From: Armatimonadota bacterium
GTDB lineage: Bacteria > Armatimonadota > Armatimonadia > Armatimonadales > Armatimonadaceae
Length of the DNA stretch: 5,696 bases
Direction of reading: 5' to 3'
NCBI GenBank assembly: GCA_014381035.1
Contig: JACMIS010000666.1
Coordinates: forward strand, 1 to 5,696
Below the pieces are notes generated by a model. It did not search any database and was not told the DNA's origin. It was given only the letters and a program-made list of their open reading frames with translations. Both the position numbers and the translations under genes were made by a program. Shown here one piece after another: positions 1 to 5,468 of the stretch (position 1 is its first letter; each line of letters begins with the position of its first letter).

Positions 1-17
1 CGTAGTTCGTGCGCTAT

Positions 18-38
18 GAAAATCAGGTCATGATTTTC
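18..38 (-). repeat. Inverted repeat overlapping the stop codon of the HupE-like gene
   Basis: Two perfect 8-bp arms, GAAAATCA (18-25) and TGATTTTC (31-38), flank a 5-nt loop that contains the TGA stop of the HupE/UreJ-like gene (28-30 on the minus strand). It could act as a 3'-end stability hairpin. The stem is AT-rich and no T-tract follows it on the minus strand, so it is not a convincing intrinsic terminator. Confidence 0.35.
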
Positions 39-1185
39 CACCCGGTAGGAGCGTAAGCAGTTTCTCGACCATCCAGTAGCCGCCCGCCGCGACAACGAGA
101 AACGATGCCATTTTCGTAACCGTCTCCCATTTCATTGCCCCGTGGCGGGCGCGTTTCTCCGAGTCGGCTTTCCAGAGCATGAGCAGGGGAAATATGACAG
201 CGCAAACGATCACCTGCGCCAGTTCGACGCCGACATTGAACGATAGCAGACTCCAGAACAACGCGTTGCCTTCCGGCAGTCCGATCTCCCGCAGATTCGA
301 GCCGAACGCCAGACCGTGAATAAATCCGAACGCAGTAGCGTACCAGAAGCGGTGCTTGACGTCCTTGCGCCAGATATTCTCGATGCCAACGTACATGATC
401 GTCGCGTACACGAAAATCTCGATCCAGAACATCGGAATTTCGATTTTTCCGAGCGACACCAATACGAGAGAGATCGAGTGCGAAATCGTGAAACCGGTTA
501 GCACCTTGATGAGTGTCCGGAAATTGGGCGCGACGATCAACAAGCCGAAGATGAACGCCAGATGATCCAATCCCTGAAAAATGTGCATCATGCCCAGATA
601 CAGGAAGTTGCCGATATTCGTGAGCAAGTTCGCGGCGAGGTCGGACGGGTCTACTTCGGTGGACTCGCCGGGGCGCAGATTCCGCTGATACCCGCCAACG
701 TTAACGGTAGCAAGCGCGTTTGGTAAGTAACTGAAAAGCGTCGAGGTGATTCGCATCGGTTGTTTCGCCGCGTCCGGGTCTTGCGAACCATCCGGGCGGG
801 GGTAGCGGAACGCCATGCGAAATTTCGACTTGGTCGGGTCAACATTGCTATCGTAGCGCACGTCGGCTAACTCGCCCTTAAGCACAGTACCGCCCTGGTC
901 GATTTTCAAATGGTCGTTTATATACGCTTCAATACGGTCACGGGCTGGTGCGGTAAACGTGTCCCCGGTCCGTTCGCCTTCCTCGACAATACTGCCAGGT
1001 ATTTGCGTGATGTCCTGCACATTCCCGGAAAACTCGGCGGCGATAAAAGTTTCCTGCGGACGCAGCACGATGGCGACCGGTTCGACTTGAATCACGTGCG
1101 ACCGGGCAGCGGGCGTCCCTACAGCAAGCAAGGCGAACAACAAGATGATGATTTGGGCATAGCCCGCAAAGCGTGGGATGTGCAT
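28..1185 (-). CDS. HupE/UreJ-like membrane protein with secreted N-terminal domain
   Basis: A 385-residue protein resembling the HupE/UreJ_2 family. Relatives of HupE and UreJ are linked to nickel/cobalt uptake, but this larger family has no settled substrate. The N-terminus is a signal peptide (hydrophobic about residues 10-25, then PAARS). An extracytoplasmic beta-rich region follows (about 30-185), then a polytopic domain (about 190-381, roughly six membrane segments). Family-type polar motifs inside the membrane part are HIFQGLDH (H201, D207, H208), TISHS (H236), FIHG (H290) and FNVGVE (N317, E321), plausible metal or proton ligands. The ATG at 1185 is chosen because GAGGGAGG (1206-1199) precedes it, although the 13-nt spacing is long. 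An in-frame GTG at 1224 would add 13 non-signal-like residues and lies upstream of that RBS. It is the last gene of the minus-strand run, 66 nt after the TPR gene, and probably co-transcribed. Metal transport is an inference. Confidence 0.85.
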   Translation of the reverse strand: MHIPRFAGYAQIIILLFALLAVGTPAARSHVIQVEPVAIVLRPQETFIAAEFSGNVQDITQIPGSIVEEGERTGDTFTAPARDRIEAYINDHLKIDQGGTVLKGELADVRYDSNVDPTKSKFRMAFRYPRPDGSQDPDAAKQPMRITSTLFSYLPNALATVNVGGYQRNLRPGESTEVDPSDLAANLLTNIGNFLYLGMMHIFQGLDHLAFIFGLLIVAPNFRTLIKVLTGFTISHSISLVLVSLGKIEIPMFWIEIFVYATIMYVGIENIWRKDVKHRFWYATAFGFIHGLAFGSNLREIGLPEGNALFWSLLSFNVGVELAQVIVCAVIFPLLMLWKADSEKRARHGAMKWETVTKMASFLVVAAGGYWMVEKLLTLLPGGKS

Positions 1186-1251
1186 TACTATATACAAGCC
1201 TCCCTCATATTCCAGATTAGCCACCGCTTCGAACTGGTGCGGCGGACGCTT

Positions 1252-2172
1252 CTATGGGATGGGCGAGGTATCCTTTTTGTCAGTTCGTTTCAAGTGATTT
1301 TTGCAAACGATGTCGTCGGGAAACCGCCTCAGACCAGCGACAGCGAAGTCATGCGCCGCCTGAAAGTCGCCTGATTCGCGACGACTCAGTACCGCCCACC
1401 GATACGCGAACTGCCAGGCTTCTTTCTCGTCCTCGCTCAGCGCACTCACGTCACGTACTTCCGCCAGTTCGATGGCTTTTTCGAGGTGAGGCAGGGCTTC
1501 GTTGTGGCGACGCAATTTGGCGATCAACATCTCGCCGAGCGCGGCGTGCACCTCGATAGAAGCGGGATTATTCGTCACGCCTTCTTTCAAGTAAGCCACC
1601 GCTTCCGGATACTTGGCTTTATCGCGGGCGATCATTGCCGCACCGACCGTGTAACCGGGAATGAAGTGGGGGTTGCTGATCGTCATCAACCGGAACAACG
1701 GCAGGGCTTCCTTCGGGTCCCGGTGATCGTGACTGCCCATTTCCTTGAACGGCTTGATCTGGCGGTCCATGTCGCCGAGCCATCCCCGCCAGTCCGATTT
1801 CGCCGATGGAACCGCCGTAGTCTCCTCGTGATGCTCGCGATTGCCGTCCTTGCCTCCCGCATTCGTCACACGGTTCATCTTCCGGGAGCTTTCTTGCTCC
1901 CATTTTGTCATTCCGCGCATGTCCACACCGTTATGTAGATAGCGGTCGGCTTTGAGCCAGAGGAAATCCGCCATCGAGGTGCGGAACTGACCGAACAGAG
2001 ACGCCATAGCGGAACCGTCGAGCCGCGTCTGCTGGGTGTTGTTGAGTCCCGCCGAGGATACCTGCACGAAAGGTTTCAATACAGGTGCCGTGTATCTTCC
2101 CACGAGGAGCATTGTCACAGCAATCAGCACGAACAGAACCTCTCCGCCGGAAAAACTCGCCTTTCGCGCCAT
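1252..2172 (-). CDS. Membrane-anchored tetratricopeptide-repeat protein
   Basis: A 306-residue protein with a short basic N-terminus, one membrane segment (about residues 11-27) and a soluble remainder. A conserved-looking block at about 60-90 (FGQFRTSMADFLWLKADRYL) resembles the FR...WLR-type motif I recall from TPR proteins encoded beside ABC-2 permeases. A polar, His-containing linker follows (EHH at 113-115, HDH at 148-150). TPR-like helical pairs then occupy about 155-290 (PEAVAYLKEGVTNNP, NEALPHLEKAIELAE, DFQAAHDFAVAGLRRFPDD). TPRs mediate protein-protein contacts, so an accessory or scaffold role for the neighbouring permease is plausible but unproven. The ATG at 2172 is chosen because it directly follows the permease stop (TGA A ATG, 1-nt gap), has AAAGG about 10 nt upstream, and begins a normal membrane-anchor N-terminus. 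A longer frame running into the permease gene reads as low-quality sequence. Translational coupling to the permease is likely. Confidence 0.85.
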   Translation of the reverse strand: MARKASFSGGEVLFVLIAVTMLLVGRYTAPVLKPFVQVSSAGLNNTQQTRLDGSAMASLFGQFRTSMADFLWLKADRYLHNGVDMRGMTKWEQESSRKMNRVTNAGGKDGNREHHEETTAVPSAKSDWRGWLGDMDRQIKPFKEMGSHDHRDPKEALPLFRLMTISNPHFIPGYTVGAAMIARDKAKYPEAVAYLKEGVTNNPASIEVHAALGEMLIAKLRRHNEALPHLEKAIELAEVRDVSALSEDEKEAWQFAYRWAVLSRRESGDFQAAHDFAVAGLRRFPDDIVCKNHLKRTDKKDTSPIP

Positions 2173-2173
2173 T

Positions 2174-2983
2174 TCAGAGTGCCTTTCGGTTGAATACGAT
2201 GGTGCTGATTCCCAGGAATGTAACGATATAGATGAGCGCGTAGCCAGACAATCCCCACAGAGTACTCGCCGAAAGCGGTTGCCATCCGTAGCTGACCTTT
2301 TTGGAAAGATCGAACAGATCGAGATGCGGCAAGACGTAGTAAGTTGCCCGCAGGAAGCCATCGGCAATCCGTCCCGCCGCCCCGTGGAGCATCAAAACGG
2401 CTTCCGAGAATGTCGCCGCCCCGATATTAATCAGTAGCGAAATCGTCACCGTCGCACCCGGCGTCATCAGCAAGGACAGAAGCATCGTTATCGCGCAGAC
2501 GACCGCGAGCGCGACGGCACGCAACGCGATGTATTGCAGGAATATCGGACCGAGACTGATTCCGAAAATCCAGAGTCCTATCCAGCCGATGACAGAAAAC
2601 AAAACGAGGGAGAGCCACGCCTGCAACACAGCACCGAGGTATTTCCCCATAATCAGATCGAAACGCGTAATCGGACGAGCAAGGAGCGGGTAAACCGTGC
2701 GCCGCTCGATCTCCTCATGCAGTTGACGGGCGGAAAACAAAACGGCGAGTACGACGGTGACCATGTTGATCACCGTCATCGTAACGTCCTTGATAAAGAC
2801 TTCCAACCCTCGAACGCCGAATGTGCCGATTACCGCCGTCCCGCCGATCATGACCACCGCGAGAATGAGTGCGACATAAATGTCGCGCCGCCGCACCGCC
2901 TCGATGAGCGCGGCGTGCGCGAGCGCGCCCCATACCTGAAGCCGAACGGGCGGTCGCCGTTGTCGAACTGCCGTTGAAGACAT
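2174..2983 (-). CDS. ABC-2 type transporter permease
   Basis: A 269-residue polytopic membrane protein of the ABC-2 permease type (NosY-like/ABC2_membrane_2 style). A cytoplasmic N-terminus precedes about six hydrophobic segments (near residues 36-54, 67-85, 118-140, 148-172, 176-197 and 243-264). The diagnostic cytoplasmic loop is present at about 90-117: EEIERRTVYPLLARPITRFD followed by LIMGKYLG, the block that normally docks to the ATPase. LPHLDLFDL (218-226) before the last segment is also usual for this group. The start at 2983 has AGAAAGGA 7 nt upstream. It is the first gene of the minus-strand run and abuts the TPR gene. The cognate ATP-binding subunit, commonly encoded immediately upstream, is absent: the 327 nt upstream are non-coding and then a divergent gene begins. 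The substrate cannot be deduced; ABC-2 permeases handle polysaccharides, drugs, lipids or peptides. Confidence 0.9.
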   Translation of the reverse strand: MSSTAVRQRRPPVRLQVWGALAHAALIEAVRRRDIYVALILAVVMIGGTAVIGTFGVRGLEVFIKDVTMTVINMVTVVLAVLFSARQLHEEIERRTVYPLLARPITRFDLIMGKYLGAVLQAWLSLVLFSVIGWIGLWIFGISLGPIFLQYIALRAVALAVVCAITMLLSLLMTPGATVTISLLINIGAATFSEAVLMLHGAAGRIADGFLRATYYVLPHLDLFDLSKKVSYGWQPLSASTLWGLSGYALIYIVTFLGISTIVFNRKAL

Positions 2984-3165
2984 GCTGTTATCCTTTCTGA
3001 GTTCGTCAGAGATGTTGCTACGTGACCATACAGCGAAGCAGGTTCAAGCACGAGCGAGCGGTTTGGTGAGACTGAGGTGCATACAAGGAATGTCCGCCCC
3101 CCGAGCGTTGCTACTTTCGCCTATGTTGACTCTTTTAAAATGCAACACGATTGCAAAGGTGACCA

Positions 3166-3195
3166 ACTATATCACTGCCTCGATATATAATGCAA
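3166..3195 (-). promoter_or_regulatory. Weak candidate promoter for the permease-TPR-HupE operon
   Basis: On the minus strand, TTGCAT (3195-3190) is followed after 18 nt by TATAGT (3171-3166). The -10 matches TATAAT at 5 of 6 positions, but the -35 matches at only 3 of 6. It would leave a leader of about 175 nt before the permease start. The -35-like hexamer coincides with one TGCAA repeat word. No better minus-strand candidate was seen. Confidence 0.2.
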
Positions 3196-3205
3196 ATTCG
3201 ATGCA

Positions 3206-3252
3206 AAATATATTTTTATGTGTTTGACAAAACATAGCATATAATGTACAAC
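3206..3252 (+). promoter_or_regulatory. Promoter of the pilin-like gene with UP-like AT tract
   Basis: TTGACA (3224-3229) is a perfect -35. At the ideal 17-nt spacing lies TACAAC (3247-3252), a 4/6 -10. A perfect TATAAT (3240-3245) lies only 10 nt after TTGACA, too close to pair with it; its own -35 position (3217-3222, TATGTG) is poor. AAATATATTTT (3206-3216) fits the AAAWWTWTTTT core of the E. coli UP-element consensus and lies just upstream of TTGACA. Which -10 is used cannot be settled by eye. The leader would be about 50-60 nt. Confidence 0.6.
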
Positions 3253-3296
3253 GTTATTGCGAAGTGATTGCATTAAAATATGCCGCATGAAAACGT

Positions 3297-3303
3297 GAGA
3301 GGG
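3297..3303 (+). promoter_or_regulatory. Ribosome binding site of the pilin-like gene
   Basis: GAGAGGG lies 7 nt upstream of the ATG at 3311. It supports this start, which also places the short basic leader and prepilin cleavage site correctly. Confidence 0.7.
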
Positions 3304-3310
3304 TCTTACA

Positions 3311-4096
3311 ATGTCGGAATCTACTACTCAAAAGAAATCGCGGGGATTCACCCTGATTGAACTGCTTGTAGTTATAGCAATTATCGCCATCCTCGCCGCG
3401 ATACTGTTTCCTGTGTTCGTATCTGCACGGGCGAGAGCACGACAAACGACTTGCGCCAGCAACATGCGGCAACTGGGTCTGGGTATTCGGATGTATGCCG
3501 ACGATTACGACGGCATCATGCCGCAGAACTCACATATCTACGGCGGATCATCCGCCGTCTGGGTCGCCGCACTGGTTCCCTATATTGCGAATGCGTACCA
3601 GATTCGTGTTTGCCCGAACGACCAGCGTGCCGACGAAGTGAAGACCGGCAAAACAGGCACAAGTTACATTTTCAACTCGTATGTCTCTACCCCTTCCATC
3701 AACGGCGCGAGCGAGATTATCGAGGACCCGGATATCTACCTCTTCTACGATGTGATCCCGTCCCCTGCGAATACGTTCCTGCTGTTCGAAGCCAGCGACG
3801 GTCTGGCACGCAATTCGTATAATGACCACACACATAGCAAAACATGGTTCGACAACACGCCCCCTTCCAGGAACTGGCTGGCGATCCTGGGCGAGGTGGA
3901 GGCAGATCGGCATCGGGCCGGTGCGACCCCGTATCTGCCCGCCGATCTGGGTAGCCGTAGCCGCGTGCGGGATTTCAATCGCACTCAGGGCGTCGCCAAC
4001 TACCTTTACTGTGATGGCCATGTCAAAGCGATCCCCGCCCTGAAAATCAAATCGTGGGCGGATACTAACTTCAATTTTGCCAAGCCGCCCAAATAA
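3311..4096 (+). CDS. Pilin-like secreted protein (prepilin N-terminal motif, DUF1559/H-X9-DG style)
   Basis: A 261-residue protein with a classical type IV prepilin/pseudopilin leader. A 12-residue basic leader ends KKSRG, cleavage is expected between G12 and F13, Glu is at mature position 5 (E17), and a hydrophobic helix runs to about residue 36. The segment after the helix has the family-type C48, N51, M52, Q54 and MYADDYDG (61-68), then VCPND (100-104), and near the end ANYLYCDGHVK (229-239). Prepilin peptidase would process it and a type II secretion or type IV pilus-like machine would assemble or export it. The specific role is unknown; these proteins are often present as many paralogues. 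One oddity is that the His expected ten residues before the DG in H-X9-DG is Thr (T225, after R224). It has its own promoter and RBS, and its last codons form half of a terminator. Confidence 0.9.
   Translation: MSESTTQKKSRGFTLIELLVVIAIIAILAAILFPVFVSARARARQTTCASNMRQLGLGIRMYADDYDGIMPQNSHIYGGSSAVWVAALVPYIANAYQIRVCPNDQRADEVKTGKTGTSYIFNSYVSTPSINGASEIIEDPDIYLFYDVIPSPANTFLLFEASDGLARNSYNDHTHSKTWFDNTPPSRNWLAILGEVEADRHRAGATPYLPADLGSRSRVRDFNRTQGVANYLYCDGHVKAIPALKIKSWADTNFNFAKPPK
3540..3558 (+). repeat. Odd palindrome inside the pilin-like gene
   Basis: ACGGCGGAT, a central C, and ATCCGCCGT form perfect 9-bp arms around one base. In mRNA this could form a GC-rich hairpin of about 7-8 bp. It encodes Y-G-G-S-S-A-V, so coincidence of codon choice is the simplest explanation. 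Confidence 0.3.
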
Positions 4097-4112
4097 AAAG
4101 CGGGCGGCTTTT
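4082..4112 (+). terminator. Intrinsic terminator overlapping the end of the pilin-like gene
   Basis: AAGCCGCCC (4082-4090) pairs perfectly over 9 bp with GGGCGGCTT (4102-4110) around an 11-nt loop. A short T run (4109-4112) follows. The left arm is the coding sequence for the final K-P-P and the loop contains the TAA stop (4094-4096), so a ribosome finishing translation would cover part of the stem. Confidence 0.75.
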
Positions 4113-4130
4113 CCTATTATCAACAAATCT

Positions 4131-4136
4131 GGAGGA
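4131..4136 (+). promoter_or_regulatory. Ribosome binding site fixing the start of the surface-protein gene
   Basis: GGAGGA lies 9 nt before the ATG at 4146. It selects this start over an in-frame ATG at 4077 that lies inside the pilin-like gene and upstream of the terminator. Confidence 0.8.
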
Positions 4137-4145
4137 TTCTTTTCG

Positions 4146-4922
4146 ATGCGTGTTTTTGCAAATGGCTTGCGTACCTTAACGCTGGCAACAATCGGTCTAT
4201 CCGCGCTCCTGCTTGTTCCGCAAGCGGCGAACGCACAGTTTACTACGTTTATTTCATCCGGTCACGCGGATATTGAAGTGGCATCGCTCCCATTTCCGGA
4301 TGGCGACACGTTGGAAATGGCGGTACACGATGACATCACTGACGAGGAATATGACCCGGCGACCACGCTCTTCTTGATCGAGGACGCGGCATTGACCACG
4401 CGCAACGCGCAGGGGCAGTCCGGGGCGGCGTTCGATTTTCTTGGCGTCGGAGTCAACGACCCGTATTACCTTGTTTTCCCGACCGGCGGTCCCGGCGCAC
4501 CAATCATCGGTGTCACGTCCGAGGAGGTTGATCTGACCGAGTTTCAGGACAATATCGTCTTCAGCCTGACGGGCTACACGGGACCAGGAACGTTTTCGTT
4601 GTACTCCAACGCGTCGAACGTATTTTTCAACGCCGCGCCGGGAAATGTCATCACCGGCACGTTGCCGTCAACGCCGAGCAGCGGGCATACGGACTACTTC
4701 TATGCGTTCTCCGCGCCCGGTTTGTACGAACTGACGATACAGGCGCAGGGAACGTTGCTTGATGGCGTCACCCAGCGCACCGCGTCCGCGACGTATTTCT
4801 TCAATGCGGGTCCGCTTGCTGCCACGACGGTACCGGAAGCCGGGACATTACCTTTAATGATCGGTGCGGGATGTTCCGTGATCGGTATCCTGGCGGTTCG
4901 CCGCCGCGCCCGAAAGTCGTAA
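4146..4922 (+). CDS. Choice-of-anchor M surface protein with PEP-CTERM-like tail
   Basis: A 258-residue exported protein. The signal peptide is residues 1-30 (basic MRVFANGLR, hydrophobic core, ANA before Q31). The body matches the choice-of-anchor M/actinobacterial surface-anchored domain pattern in order: GHADIEV (39-45), an acidic HDD...EYDP stretch (61-71), FDFLGVGVNDPYY (96-108), GPGTFSLY (146-153), then HTDYFYAFSAPGLYELTIQA (181-200) and ASATYFF (213-219). The C-terminus is a sorting signal: VPEAG (229-233), a hydrophobic stretch (234-250) and RRRARK (252-257). This is PEP-CTERM-like, with Ala at the second Pro position. PEP-CTERM proteins are normally processed by an exosortase, but none is encoded in this window. 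The ATG at 4146 gives a proper signal peptide and RBS. The function is unknown; a cell-envelope or extracellular role is inferred. A terminator precedes it and no strong promoter of its own is visible. Confidence 0.87.
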   Translation: MRVFANGLRTLTLATIGLSALLLVPQAANAQFTTFISSGHADIEVASLPFPDGDTLEMAVHDDITDEEYDPATTLFLIEDAALTTRNAQGQSGAAFDFLGVGVNDPYYLVFPTGGPGAPIIGVTSEEVDLTEFQDNIVFSLTGYTGPGTFSLYSNASNVFFNAAPGNVITGTLPSTPSSGHTDYFYAFSAPGLYELTIQAQGTLLDGVTQRTASATYFFNAGPLAATTVPEAGTLPLMIGAGCSVIGILAVRRRARKS

Positions 4923-4955
4923 ACGTTTCGGTCGGTCGTTGATTTCTACCTGTAG

Positions 4956-4987
4956 ACCGCTTCGCTCCGGCGAGGCGGTTTTTCTTT
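4956..4987 (+). terminator. Strong intrinsic terminator after the surface-protein gene
   Basis: ACCGCTTCGC (4956-4965) pairs with GCGAGGCGGT (4970-4979): 10 bp with one G-U wobble and a 4-nt TCCG loop. The tract TTTTTCTTT (4979-4987) follows. It lies 33 nt past the TAA and isolates the surface-protein gene from the downstream blaI-type promoter. Confidence 0.9.
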
Positions 4988-4997
4988 GCGTCAGGGC

Positions 4998-5026
4998 TTG
5001 ACAAATGAAAACATCAGTGTTAATAT
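4998..5026 (+). promoter_or_regulatory. Sigma70-type promoter of the BlaI/M56 operon
   Basis: TTGACA (4998-5003), a 17-nt spacer, and TAATAT (5021-5026; 4/6 to TATAAT). Transcription should start near 5033, placing the 5036-5051 palindrome over the first transcribed bases. Confidence 0.8.
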
Positions 5027-5035
5027 TTTCGCACA

Positions 5036-5051
5036 TGCTAATTAATTAGCA
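5036..5051. promoter_or_regulatory. Perfect 16-bp palindrome, likely BlaI-family operator
   Basis: TGCTAATTAATTAGCA is identical to its reverse complement. It lies 9 nt downstream of the -10 and just before the RBS of the repressor gene. BlaI/MecI/CopY repressors bind short palindromes overlapping their own promoters, so autoregulation is the natural reading. The sequence differs from the TACA...TGTA core known for staphylococcal BlaI and CopY operators, so it would be a lineage-specific site. Confidence 0.7.
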
Positions 5052-5063
5052 CCGAGGAGAGCG

Positions 5064-5462
5064 ATGAACGAAAGCGATACCTATCTCAGCCCCCGCGAAC
5101 AGCAGATCATGGAAGCGATTTACCGCGCCGGGAACGCCGGACTGACCGCTACCGGCGTGCAGGAAGCTCTGCTCCCGGAGCAGGTCGGTAACTCCGCCGT
5201 TCGCACCTTTTTGCGTATCCTGGAAGAAAAAAAACATCTTCGACATATCGCCGACGGCACCCGATTCGTGTACCTGCCGACGCGTCCCACTCCCGAAGCC
5301 GCGCAGTCCGCACTGAGCCGTGTGGTGCGGACTTTCTTCGCGGATAGCCCGCTCCGCGCCGCGCTGACCCTGCTCTCGCCGGGCGATGCGAACCAGTTGA
5401 CCGCCGCCGAACTCGACGCGCTACAAGCCGTGATCGACGCCGCTCGCCAGGAAGGACGGTAA
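5064..5462 (+). CDS. BlaI/MecI/CopY-family transcriptional repressor
   Basis: A 132-residue protein of typical family length. A winged-helix DNA-binding domain covers about residues 8-72: LSPREQQIMEAIY as helix 1, a recognition region around VGNSAVRTFLRILEEKKHL (41-59), and a wing (HIADGTRFVYLP). The C-terminal helical part (about 76-132) contains VVRTFFADS and a terminal LTAAELDALQAVIDAAR helix that should serve dimerisation. Family members repress their own operon until a partner M56 membrane protease senses a signal and triggers cleavage or release. The start at 5064 has GAGGAG (5054-5059) 4 nt upstream and sits directly behind a near-consensus promoter and palindromic operator. The M56 gene follows after 6 nt, so the two form an operon. 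The inducing signal is unknown; no beta-lactamase gene is visible here. Confidence 0.93.
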   Translation: MNESDTYLSPREQQIMEAIYRAGNAGLTATGVQEALLPEQVGNSAVRTFLRILEEKKHLRHIADGTRFVYLPTRPTPEAAQSALSRVVRTFFADSPLRAALTLLSPGDANQLTAAELDALQAVIDAARQEGR

Positions 5463-5468
5463 TGAATC

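Larger units (their letters stand above)
3141..3273 (+). repeat. Three TGCAA-like word pairs, each offset by 11 bp
   Basis: Pair 1 is TGCAA at 3141 and 3152. Pair 2 is TGCAA at 3191 and 3202. Pair 3 is the degenerate TGCGA at 3258 and TGCAT at 3269. In every pair the two words start exactly 11 bp apart, about one helical turn, with a 6-nt spacer. Pair 2 sits in the AT tract upstream of the predicted -35 and pair 3 overlaps the predicted transcription start. This looks like an operator arrangement with direct half-sites, but an AT-rich background makes chance matches possible. Confidence 0.4.
2984..3310. other. Divergent non-coding spacer, AT-rich toward the pilin-like gene
   Basis: This 327-nt stretch separates the minus-strand permease operon from the plus-strand pilin-like gene. 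I find no credible coding frame or RNA gene in it. The segment 3121-3300 has 59 G/C in 180 nt (about 33%), clearly below the flanking genes. It contains a plus-strand promoter, a weak candidate minus-strand promoter, and three pairs of TGCAA-like words with 11-bp offsets, all listed separately. Confidence 0.8.

Noticed and set aside
910..1374. Plus-strand open frame (154 codons) spanning the HupE/TPR junction
   Set aside because: It is antisense to the ends of two well-supported genes, with no recognisable protein features.
2173..2367. Upstream extension of the TPR gene by 65 codons
   Set aside because: The extension lies inside the permease gene and reads as low-quality sequence. The ATG at 2172 follows the permease stop directly and starts a proper membrane anchor.
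2753..2777. Inverted repeat GACGGTGA / TCACCGTC with a 9-nt loop inside the permease gene
   Set aside because: It is coding sequence, and 8-bp arms of this kind are expected by chance in a window of this size. There is no T-tract or regulatory context.
3224..3245. Promoter made of TTGACA and TATAAT as a single pair
   Set aside because: The 10-nt spacer is far from the 16-18 nt needed, so these two hexamers cannot form one sigma70 promoter.
3548..4126. Long minus-strand open frame (192 codons) opposite the pilin-like gene
   Set aside because: It lies entirely antisense to a gene with clear family motifs, shows no domain or signal, and has no convincing RBS. It is a shadow of GC-rich codon use.
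4077..4145. Upstream ATG at 4077 for the surface-protein gene
   Set aside because: It would place a basic, non-signal leader before the signal peptide and crosses the terminator. The GGAGGA at 4131 points to the ATG at 4146.
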